A stretch of 64,000 bases of DNA, taken from positions 8,141,427-8,205,426 of the forward strand of contig OY754972.1 of NCBI GenBank assembly GCA_963576475.1, in the 5' to 3' direction. Positions 1 to 9,415 of this stretch are shown piece by piece; position 1 is the stretch's first letter; the number at the start of each line of letters is the position of its first letter. The DNA comes from Molanna angustata. Lineage: Eukaryota > Arthropoda > Insecta > Trichoptera > Molannidae. Below the pieces are notes generated by a model, which was not told where the DNA came from, made no database searches, and saw nothing but the letters and a program-made list of their open reading frames with translations. The position numbers and the translations under genes are program-made.

Positions 1-944
1 CGTCAAAACAAATAAAACGATCACCAGTTACCTGATTAAAGTTCGATAATATTCTAGAATCAAAAAAAAATTTCTTCAAAAAAGCAGAAGATTAAAATAA
101 TGAATGACATCACATTCATTAAATGTGGAGCCTGAGAATGCGTAAAAACCAGATATTTACACCGTAATACATGTAATTTATATTTTCATAAGACTTATAT
201 TCCTAAATGTTATGAAAGAAATATTCTAGATGAAGAAGACAATGATTTATTTATTTGCCACAAATTCTTTGTAATATCAAACTAAGATAGTGACAAGTAG
301 TATACTTCTATATTATCTGTGATAGTGACTGTAGATTCTGACTTGATTTTTCAAAAGTGCCAAAAATTAATTAAATATAAATGACTTAAAATCATTTTTC
401 TCTTTTTTCAAATATTTTTTTTAAAAAACTCTTGTATTATTTTTAAGTACTCATAGTACTGCTTGTAATTAATATTTTTGCAAGACTGTAATTTTTTATA
501 TATCGACCAAAATTTGAGCCTTTTAGATTCTATAAGTACCTACGTACACAACATTATTGAGCAAAACTATTTCTATTTTAAATAAAGTTTAAGATATTTA
601 CATTGTCTTTTTAATTCCCTGAATTGATTTCATCATAAATACTATCAAATGACAACATTTCAAATCGATCCGATTCTTATTTAATACTGTTCGAAGGTAC
701 ACACCGTACTGTTCAGAGGTACACACCAGTAGTGTACCTCTGAACAAAAATGAATGTTTTAACATTTTTCTATTTTTTATTTAAAATAGTCGCAATGAAG
801 TAAAATTATGAATGTTAATTAAAAGTAGAAATGTTATTTTATAAAATGAATTAGTTATTTTACGCGTCCTGTAAGCCGAAACTGTGAAATCTAGGTTTAA
901 AGTCAAAAAAATGTATATTGTTCGAAGGTACACTACTTGCCCCT
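1..944. other. A/T-rich sequence without a gene
   Basis: No coding region, RNA gene or recognisable element was seen, apart from the hairpin at 711-745 and related motifs at 689 and 920. Confidence 0.5.
711..745. repeat. Perfect 14-bp-stem hairpin
   Basis: GTTCAGAGGTACAC at 711-724 is followed by a 7-base loop and its exact reverse complement at 732-745. Near-identical direct copies (GTTCGAAGGTACAC) lie at 689-702 and 920-933. Its function is unknown. Confidence 0.7.
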
Positions 945-1072
945 ACATTGTGATAAAACTTTCAGAACACAATCTCAGCATGATACTAGTTGATAATGTG
1001 CAATAAAAAATAACATTGAAAATTGCGAATTCATAACTCCACGCTTTATCCCCTTGGCTTAGTGAGGAGTAA
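945..1072 (-). mobile_element. Family A fragment (5' end only)
   Basis: This is the reverse complement of the 5' part of the dispersed element best seen at 5061-5605. It carries the diagnostic AGTGAGGAGTAA edge, the CCCCTTGG segment and the TTTCAGAACACAATCTCAGC segment. The 3' half is missing. Confidence 0.7.
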
Positions 1073-1886
1073 TACAGTCTATGACTATGACTTAAGTATT
1101 AGTCAGTGTGGGTATACTTTTGTGTGGGCCACTATACAAAATGACATAAGTCTAGAATCGCTGGCTTTTACAATATTATTGAAGAGTGACTATATTGTAT
1201 CGGTACTTCTTAAGTTATACAGAAAAGTATTCCGAGTATAATTGTTATGACAGGTGAAAATAATATAATATCTATATAGGTAGATCTTATTGTTCTAAGA
1301 TATAGAATGTATCTGATTCTATTTAGCAATATTATTAAGAATTATTTATCGTTTCCATGACTGTCGGGTCTTTACATGGGATATAAATCACCGATATCCA
1401 GAATTACGTCGGATCTAAATCTTTTGTTTTCTCGTATATCTACTTTTAAAAGAAGATCCGAAACATTCTCATAGTTATTTAATTGTTTCGGCATTGTTTT
1501 CCGATTACCTCGGAGCAGGATTATTTCTAATACATACATACAATGAATGACTAAAGGTAAGAAGGAGATAATACCAAGAAATAAGATCTGGTGCGTTGGG
1601 GGTGAATTGGCAAATAAGGATACTCGTCTTCAATTTATCCATAGTTTAATTATAAACATGGGTATATTTGGGGGGTGGGTTAACAATGAGAAATTTGGGG
1701 ATATTATTATCAGTGATCAAATTCCAATTATGTTTACTTAGAGGGTAATTGAATTTAATCAAGTTTACCCATTATGGAGTCTTTTCATTGCAACACAAAT
1801 GGTACTGTATCTTTTACATTGCAAGTGGGACAATTTTAAAGCAAAAACATCAGATGGACTCGAAAAAAAAATTAATATATTTAATA
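1073..1886. other. No recognisable gene
   Basis: A/T-rich sequence. A 64-codon open frame at 1547-1741 resembles no family I know and has no supporting context. Confidence 0.4.
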
Positions 1887-2908
1887 GGGTGACTGCTGCC
1901 AACGTACTTATTTTTTCAATATGGATTTGCATCATTACTACAAAACGAATCATTTTGAAAAAAAAAATAGTTAGTTTGGATAGTATATATTCTTGTAGGA
2001 AAATAATAAGCATACCCTGATTTTTGACATTTATCTTAAATTTCTAAAAAAAACATTAAGGTATTTGTATAGAGCATTATATTTTTTTATAAATTAAAGA
2101 AGATCAAAACATCTGGAAAAATGCGATGTAACGTTGCATTAATGCATCAGATTAAGTTAATAAACCAAAAAAACTTTTATTTGGCAATGGCGCTGAAAAA
2201 TATGTTGAATATGTTTATTAAAAATATAAGATAAACAATGTCAATGTATTTGGTAAACATTTGGGCTTATCTATAAATGTAGCCAAAACAAAGTGGATGA
2301 CATTTGGTCGATGTGAATATCCTTAACAGCATGAACAGGCTGGAAGCTTTTGAGATGTGGTTGCATCGCAGAATGCTCAAAATCCCTTGGACAGATCTGG
2401 TTACGAACTCAGAAGTCTTAAGCCGAGCCAGAACAACCAGGAAACTCTTGTCCACAATAAAGGTCCGCAAGATCACATATCTGGGTCACATAATGAGGGG
2501 AGAGAAGTATCACTTGCTCCAACTAATACTGAAGGGCAAGATAGAAGGTCGCCGAGTGACTGGAAGGAGACAGATGTCCTGGCTGCGCAACATTATGGAA
2601 TGGACCGGCTTCAGGACCGTGGAACAGATATTCCGAGCAGCACAGGACAGAGAGGGATTTGTCAGAGTGATAGCCGACGTCGGGGGTTCCTGACATGGCA
2701 CCAGAAGAAGAAGATAAGATAAACGTTGAAAATTGGGGTATGCCATTATTATTCTACAAGAATTTATACAGAATATTATCAAAAACTAAAGATATATTTT
2801 TCTCTATTAATACCCAAACTATCTAAATTATTTTTTTTAAAAGTATTTGATAAGAAATAATGATGGTATATCTAATTGAAAAATAGGTACGTTGGCATCT
2901 GTCCCCCC
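1887..2908. mobile_element. MITE with GGG/CCC terminal inverted repeats, copy 1
   Basis: The left end (GGGTGACTGCTGCCAACGTA) mirrors the right end (ACGTTGGCATCTGTCCCCCC) and extends into long inverted arms. The same arms form the foldback element at 3375-4037. This copy is longer because a reverse transcriptase fragment was inserted in its right arm at 2237-2713. There is no transposase gene, so it must be mobilised by another element. Flanks are AATA on the left and TTTAAG on the right, so no clear duplication remains here. Confidence 0.75.
2237..2713 (+). pseudogene. Truncated RTE-like LINE reverse transcriptase tail with target duplication
   Basis: The + strand encodes the far C-terminal part of an RTE/BovB-like reverse transcriptase. 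An early segment reads GLSINVAKTKWMTFGR, then a jump leads to EAFEMWLHRRMLKIPWT, a KITYLGHIMRGEKY box and a GRRQMSWLRNIMEWTG box, ending near 2690. The segment between the two parts is absent, so the copy has an internal deletion as well as a 5' truncation. The tail is GAA repeats. An 11-bp direct repeat, ATAAGATAAAC, flanks the insert at 2226-2236 and 2714-2724 and is the expected target-site duplication. No catalytic residues remain. It lies inside MITE copy 1. Confidence 0.8.
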
Positions 2909-2924
2909 TTTAAGAATAAAATCA

Positions 2925-3300
2925 AAAGATTGTATGTATTGATTTTTTTTTTTTATTTCTTTCTTGTTTTTGTGTACCTAGCTTCTTATTTGTTTTGAAA
3001 ATTTTGTTTGACCTTTTTACACAATCCTTGCATGTAAATTATTGATTTGTCTTTATATAAATGTAAACCTTAGTGATAAGACTTAGTGATTAAATGTTTT
3101 GTGTATTACATATTTAGTAGATGTGCAATGTTTTGGTGAATGAAGCAATACAAAATAAATACTCCCCTCTTTTAACACGAGATTTTATCTCAATTAATGA
3201 CGGTTATTAGGTTATTATTATGGATCTTGTAAACCTTTTTAATTGTAATTTATATCATGTAAATTTGTATTGATTTGATTATTAATAAAAAAAAAATATA
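2925..3300 (+). mobile_element. LINE 3' UTR and tail
   Basis: Noncoding sequence ending in an A-rich tail (AATAAAAAAAAAATA). Its last 150 bases, including ACTCCCCTCTTTTAACACGA, recur in reverse complement at 6965-7125, so this is a repeated retroelement 3' end. The coding part is missing. Confidence 0.6.
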
Positions 3301-3302
3301 GT

Positions 3303-4484
3303 ATGTATTCAAATTTTGTATGGAAAATATTCAGCATTATCATTAAATGAGTTTGTTAAATTATTTTTTATTTAGGGGGGACTGCTGCCAACGTACCTAT
3401 TTTTTCAATTTGAATTTGCGTCATTACTACAAAACAAATAAAAAATAACCTAGTTAGTTTGGATATTAATAAATAAAAATATACCTTAATTTTTTAATTA
3501 TGTTCTGTATATATTCTTGTAGGAAAATAATAAGCATACCCCAATTTTCGACATTTATCTTAAATTTCTAAAAAACTATAAGGTATAGAGCATTATATTT
3601 TTTTATAAATTAAAGATGATCAAAATATCTGGAAAAATACGATGGAACGTTGCATTAATGCATCAGGTTAAGTTAATAAACCAAAAAAACTTTTATTTCG
3701 CAATGGCGCTGAATGAAAAATAAATGTTTTTTAGGTTTATTTTCTAAACCTGAAGCATTAATGCAACGTCACATCGTATTTTTCTAGATATTTTTGTCTT
3801 CTTTAATTTAAAAAAAAATATTTTGAACTACGCCTTATATTTTATTAAAAATATTAGATAAACGTCGAAAATCGGGGTATGCCATTATTTTTCTACAAGA
3901 ACATTATCAAAAAGTAAAGATAAATTTTTCTTTATGAATACCCAAACTATCTAAATTATTTTTTTCAAAACGATTTGATAAGAAATAATGATGGTATATC
4001 AAATTGAAAAATAGGTACGTTGGCAGCAGTCCCCCCCTTAAATATTTTATTATGAAAACTTGGTAACTTTTCAATGGAATTTTATGAAAGTGTTTAAATA
4101 TTTTATGAAAACTTGGTAAGTGTTCAATGGCATTTTATGAAAGTGATGTGCCTTTTTACCAATTTGAAAATAAAAAAATCAAATTTGAAGTTTCCTGAGC
4201 TTGGGGTCACATTGAAATATTTGACACTTAAAAAAAATAGATATTCAGATATCTTTCAAAATCTAATGAGGTCTAAGCGAGTATTAGATATACATATTTG
4301 CAAAATTTGAAAAGAATCGAATGAGTACTTTAGTCTATAATCGATAAAATAAAACAAACACAAACACAGATACATTGTGATGAAAGTTTCAGAATACAAT
4401 CTCAGCATGATAGTATATAGTTGATGTTCTGCAATTAAAAATCATAACTCCCCACTTTATCCCCTTGGGTTAGTGAGGAGTAAA
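3303..4484 (-). mobile_element. Family A copy split by a MITE
   Basis: Reverse-orientation copy of family A. The 3' part (3303-3374) and the 5' part (4038-4484) are separated by the MITE at 3375-4037. The 5' edge TTAGTGAGGAGTAAAA is at about 4470-4484. The last ~60 bases of the consensus 3' end are missing at 3303. An internal segment around 4042-4145 (AAATATTTTAT...GAAAACTTGGTAA...TTTTATGAAAGTG) is tandemly duplicated, as it is not in other copies. Confidence 0.8.
3375..4037. mobile_element. Foldback MITE with GGGGGGACTGCTGCC ends, copy 2
   Basis: A 663-bp element whose ends (GGGGGGACTGCTGCCAACGT and ACGTTGGCAGCAGTCCCCCC) are perfect inverted repeats, with homology continuing through most of both arms. 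It has no coding capacity. Comparison with the uninterrupted family A copy at 55945-56255 shows that TTA was duplicated at the insertion. A 3-bp TTA/TAA duplication with G-starting ends fits the PIF/Harbinger superfamily (inference). A TTAA target with one mutation is an alternative. Confidence 0.8.
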
Positions 4485-5060
4485 ATTAAAGATGAAATAA
4501 ATAAATATTTTAAAAAACTCCTATCACTCTAGGTAGGTACCAATTTGTACCTAATGGGTTTTTAAAACAGAGCAATTTTTTTTATTGGTGATTAAAATTT
4601 AAATTACGTACATGATTCGAATTTAAATTTAATTTTCAAAAAATTAACATTCTTTTCAATTTCAATTCGATATGCATAAAAATCCGAAAATAATAACAAT
4701 AACAATTATTTTTTTCGAATTTGTAATTTTTTCGATGATTTTTTTTTGTTTTGTTAATAATCCTGTACGGACGAGACTCGAATTCATAAAGTGGCATAAA
4801 TTTAATTTTACCGTCGGAAAATTGTAAATATTATAATTTGGTTATTCAAAAATTATACAAAGTGTGAGTGAGGTTGTATCTTGTATCCGAGCTCCCGCCG
4901 CGCGCCGTCACCGGAGTTTGGTAAAATTTGTATTCAGCTACTGCTTTTAAAAAGGACCCTACCCATATCCTTCTGTGTTCTATGATAATATACGACAGTG
5001 GTTCTCAAACGGAAACACACCCGCCTGCTCGTATTTATTTTGTTTTATAGAAATTTCCTT
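4485..5060. other. No recognisable gene
   Basis: A/T-rich sequence with a short GC-rich patch near 4888-4915. No repeat family was recognised. Confidence 0.4.
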
Positions 5061-5605
5061 TTTTACTCCTCACTAACCCAAGGGGATATAGTGGGGAGTT
5101 ATGATTTCGCAATTATGGTATCAACTAGTATCATTCTGAGATTGTATTCTGAAAGTTTCATCACAATGTATCTGTGTATGTGTGTGTGTGCTATATGCTG
5201 CGTGCTGTGTGCTATGTACGGCGTGTTTATTATAGACTAAAGTACTCATTAGATTATTTTCAAAATTTGCAAATTTGTATATCTAATACATGCTTAGACC
5301 CCATTAGATTTTGAAGGATATCTGTATAGTGCTTCTCATTTTTTTAACTATCAAATATTTCAATGTGACCCCAAGCTCAGGAAACTTAATATTTGAAATT
5401 TATTTTTCAAATTGGTAAAAAGGCACACCACTTTCATAAAATGGCATTGAAGTACTATCAAGTTTTCATAATAAAATATTTAAATTAAAAAATAATTGGT
5501 TAAATTCATTTCATGAAAATGCTGAAAATTTTCCATACAAAATTTGAATACTTTAAGGAGTGACTTGTTAGTGAGAAGTTTAGCGTTGGCCACAACCCAC
5601 TCGTT
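5061..5605 (+). mobile_element. Family A, reference full-length copy
   Basis: The element runs from TTTTACTCCTCACTAACCC to GTTGGCCACAACCCACTCGT. Near the 5' end the arms ACTCCTCACT and GTGGGGAGT can form a hairpin. ACTCCTCACTAAC also recurs inverted (GTTAGTGAGAAGT) about 35 bases before the 3' end. A GT-rich microsatellite lies in the interior at about 5172-5190. A small GTTG-GCCA-CAAC hairpin lies at the 3' end. There is no coding capacity. Subterminal inverted repeats, an internal microsatellite and a 3' hairpin together resemble Helentron-type non-autonomous elements (inference). Other copies lie at 945, 3303, 25081, 45974, 55945, 61424 and 63947. Confidence 0.7.
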
Positions 5606-6300
5606 TTATTTATAACTCAATGTCGATCAGAATATGCCTTATCGATACCTTAACATGCATTTTTGCTAATTCTATAATTGATAACATAACAAGTTAGACC
5701 AAAAACTGTCCATTGTATCTAAATTAAGTTTACACATCAAATTCAATAACTTTTTGAACTAAAATAAGAACGTTCTAAATTATAAGTATCAAAGTTATTT
5801 GAAATGAATTTCGTATTCTATAACTGTCGTTGTTCTTGAAACTAAAATTAACAAAATTGGTGCACCGTAGATAATAATAATTGAACCCAAAATATATATC
5901 GCGGAGACTACGCATGCGTACTGCGCTCTGTTCGGCCATGTTTATTTATGTCATGTAGCCTAACCTAATGTTTCAATTATTCTTTGGTTTTTATTTTCAA
6001 CATAACGCAACACGTGTAAATTATCCATTTTTATTATTTTCCGTACACAACTTATATTTTTAACTTAAATATCCCAAACTCCTGTGAAAATGACTAATAC
6101 CTACGCTTCCAGTTAGGTGTGAAATAAAATTAGGAACGTTTTGACAATTGACTAGACTAAAACGTGGTTGTAGAAAAGGTAATTTAACTAATGCTTGACT
6201 TACTTGGAGAAAGAACGTTCCTAATTCAATGTCATAGAATATCAACATAAGATTAACAGCCATTTTCATAAAAATTAAAGGAGACTTAATGTCGACTTTA
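5606..6300. other. No firm gene; possible minus-strand exon
   Basis: Contains a CpG-bearing patch (ACTACGCATGCGTACTGCGC near 5910). A possible short minus-strand exon starts at 6269 and is reported under findings. Nothing here is confidently coding. Confidence 0.35.
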
Positions 6301-6307
6301 AAAAAAA

Positions 6308-6945
6308 TTGCGTTTCATAAATATCACTTAAAGTTCATTTTAATCTAAAGTCCAGTGTCTTCGTACTTAAGTCACTAAAGTCTTCTTTAAGAGCAGTTCA
6401 TTTTTTTACCACCAGAGTGTGCTGTATTATGACATAATGTTCAAGTCAATTGTCAGTTTTTGTTTATGTCAATATTATCAATTGAATGTTAACGATTATG
6501 TGCATATTACTTACTAATATTTCATAGTTTTATTATTATTATTTAAACATTTTTTTATAAATAATTAAACAAACGTTGATACTGTGACACGGCGGTGAAA
6601 ATTGTATAGGAAAAGAATCGACCACATGGAAATATAAAATTATGGAGAATTTTTTGATAAGTTTCGATCCCATAAAAATATCCGATACATCAAGGATCAA
6701 TTCAATGACAGAAATCACATATTATATGATAGGAACTACACAGAAAGATTTACCTATGCTTTTAGCTATGTTTTCAAAGATTTTGATAGCAATATTGCCA
6801 ACTTTTAGGCATTTTGGTGACATTTCTGCCTTTTGCTAAAGTATGCGGCATTATTACTTATGAAAAGCAACGACTTAAAAGCGACTTTAAATCTTTAAAG
6901 AACCTTTAACTAAAGGATCTTTTTGCTGCTTTCTATAAAACTGGC
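6308..6945. mobile_element. Possible decayed PIF-type element
   Basis: Both ends carry similar CTTTAAAGT/ACTTAAAG-rich sequence in opposite orientation, beside TTTCATAAA on the left and TTTATAGAAA on the right. The interior holds a 65-codon frame on + (6642-6839, MENFLISFDPIK start) preceded by CGGCGGTGAAAATTG. I cannot assign the frame. The layout recalls PIF-like elements of insects, but the terminal match is weak. Confidence 0.25.
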
Positions 6946-6964
6946 TGTAAGTGAAATAGGATCT

Positions 6965-7125
6965 CACCTATTTTTTTATTTTTTTTTATTTATTAACAAA
7001 AACAATACAAGGTTCACATATAAATCATAATTTAAAAAGGTATACAATTTCCATCATATAATTCATAATAGCCCTCTTTAATTGAGATAAAATCTCGTGT
7101 TAAAAGAGGGGAGTATCTATTTAAT
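6965..7125 (-). mobile_element. LINE 3' end, same family as 2925-3300
   Basis: It begins with a T-rich run (reverse-strand poly-A tail). It then matches the end of 2925-3300 in reverse complement, including TCGTGTTAAAAGAGGGGAGT. It is a truncated retroelement end. Confidence 0.65.
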
Positions 7126-7690
7126 ATTGTTAGCCGGAACGTTCTTAAAAGTTGTAGAATCTGACGTCATACCTACATACGATTATTCAATTTATTCTAA
7201 TCCATAAATAATAGTTATTTTACACCAAAGACCTTATAATATACTTTAGTATATAAGGTCTTTGTATTACACATTCGAATTTGTATATTACAAATTAATG
7301 TTATCACCACATGTCTTCAAATACGAAAAAAAACCAGATGAAATCGTTAGTCTTAGTGGAGTTAGCAAAAAATGTATATTATGGTATCGTTATGTCAAAT
7401 AAACTGTAAATTGTCCGATATTGTACTCTCAAGCTTAATAAAGTCTTCACAAAAAAAGATTTGGAAGTGCTGTCAAACACAAAATACCTTCCAACATCGG
7501 AATATTATTATTTGAAGTAAAATATCCTTGGTGTGTTTTCGGTAATGGAAATATCAACACAATATCCTGTAACAGGATGCTGCAAAAACACAGAGCTTCA
7601 CCTTACCTACATATGTACTACTTACAATAACATCGGATCTACTTATAACGATCTGTTAGGATCAAATTTCAGAAGAGTTGCTTAATTTGC
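7126..7690. other. No recognisable gene
   Basis: Contains a hairpin at 7226-7264 (CAAAGACCTTATAATATAC, loop TTTA, GTATATAAGGTCTTTG). Otherwise it is anonymous A/T-rich sequence. Confidence 0.4.
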
Positions 7691-8630
7691 AAGACAAGGG
7701 CACCACATGCACGATGGTATTGTGCTGGGGATACACGACGATAATATTTACACAAATGTTGACACTACTTGTATAAAAAGGGAACTACTTGAAATCGTTC
7801 ATAATAGTCTTATGCTCGGGATTCACGACGACACTCTAACGCTGACACAAATGTCGACACTAGTTGTATAACAAGGCCACTACTGGCAATCGTGCACAAT
7901 GATCTTATGCTCGGGATTCACGACGACACCTTGACGCTGACGCAAATATCAACACTAGTTGTATAGCATGGCCACTACTGGTAATCGGGCACAATGATCT
8001 TATGCTCGGGATTCGAGACGGCACCTTGACGCTGGCACACATGTCGACACTATGTAGTTGTATAACAAGGCCACTACTGGCAATCGTGCACAATGAGATT
8101 CACGACGACACCTTGACGCTGACGCAAATATCAACACTAGTTGTATAGCATGGCCACTACTGGCAATCGGGCACAATGATCTTATGCTCGGGATTCGAGA
8201 CGACACCTTGACGCTGGCACAAATGTCGACACTATGTAGTTGTATAACAAGGCCACTACTGGCAATCGTGCACAATGAGATTCACGACGACACCTTGACG
8301 CTGACGCAAATATCAACAATAGTTGTGTAGCATGGTCACTACTGGTAATCGGGCACAATGATCTTATGCTCGAGATTCACGACGATACTTTGACGCTGAC
8401 ACAAATGTCTACACTAGTTGTATAGGCTACTACTGGCAATCGTGTACAATGATCTAATGCTCAGGATTCACGACGACACACTGACACAGATGTCGACTCT
8501 AGATGTATAACATGGCCACTACTTACAATTGTACACAATAGCCTTATGCTCAGGATATGACATACACGACGACACAGACACTGACACAAATTTCGCCAAT
8601 AGTTGCATGACAAGGACAATGTTAATACAT
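7690..8630. repeat. ~95-bp minisatellite with dimeric higher-order units
   Basis: About ten imperfect units share CCACTACTGGCAATCG, CACAATGATCTTATGCTC, GGATTCACGACGACAC and ACACTAGTTGTATAACA. Unit length varies from 83 to 100 bases. In the middle of the array a ~99-bp unit and an ~83-bp unit alternate and the pair is repeated almost unchanged, giving a ~182-bp dimer. Units at both edges are more diverged. Open frames over this region are artefacts of the repeat. Confidence 0.85.
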
Positions 8631-9240
8631 ACAATGTAGGTATTATACTACTTTCCCAGCTCAAATGTATTGGGTATCGTTGTATGCTCAAGTATATTGG
8701 TGTATTGAATAAGTGTATCGCAACGGTGTACCTACAAATTGGGGCACTAAATTGTAGACACTGAGTGTCTGTTCGTTCGTGTATCCCGTGTATCAGTCTT
8801 GGAAGATGTCGTTGGAAGGAGATGAAAGTTATTGAATCATAATATGCACTGCATGCACGCAAGAGATGATACCACATCCAAATTTGCTTCAAAATCTGTG
8901 GGTATCGTGTTCATTCATTTTCCAAAAACGTAGAGGTTATCAATTCAACGTGGATTTTTTTTTATGTATGTACAGCGATTTCTTTTCACTGCGTTGTTCG
9001 ATATCGATGATTCTTTCTTTCTTCGAATGGGGGTATTTTTCGTGCTTCAGAAGTGATACACATATATATTTTTATCGAGTTTTGATGATAGCAATCATCA
9101 AAACATGGCGATATATGTCGCTGCATACTGGAGTGGCAAGGCCTAAAGTCCGGACCCGATAAGTAAGTAAGTAGATAGGAATCATGAGAAAAAATCGTCA
9201 AACTCTACAATTTCAATCTGTATAACACGTATGAAAGATA
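8631..9240. other. No recognisable gene
   Basis: Open frames here (for example 8866-9162 on +) have no recognisable domain and overlap the minisatellite edge. Confidence 0.4.
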
Positions 9241-9244
9241 ATAT

Positions 9245-9340
9245 TATTACATACATACTATCACGCCATGTTGCAAAGAGGTAAGCTTAGAGAACCGAAT
9301 ACCACATTTTTATATCTTGACACATTCATGTTAAGTCAGT
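9245..9340 (-). pseudogene. RTE-like LINE 3' tail fragment
   Basis: CATACATACTATCACGCC, then AGAGAACCGAATACCACA and TATCTTGACACATTCATG follow the same order as the 3' ends at 16497, 34812 and 44939. Only the noncoding 3' edge survives. Confidence 0.55.
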
Positions 9341-9415
9341 TTTTTTATGAAAGATTAAATGAAAAGATATGATGACTGAGAAAACAATAAACACACATTT
9401 CGAAACTTCAGGAGG

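Noticed and set aside
1547..1741. 64-codon open frame
   Set aside because: No motif, no splice context and no repeat in the window; length is expected by chance.
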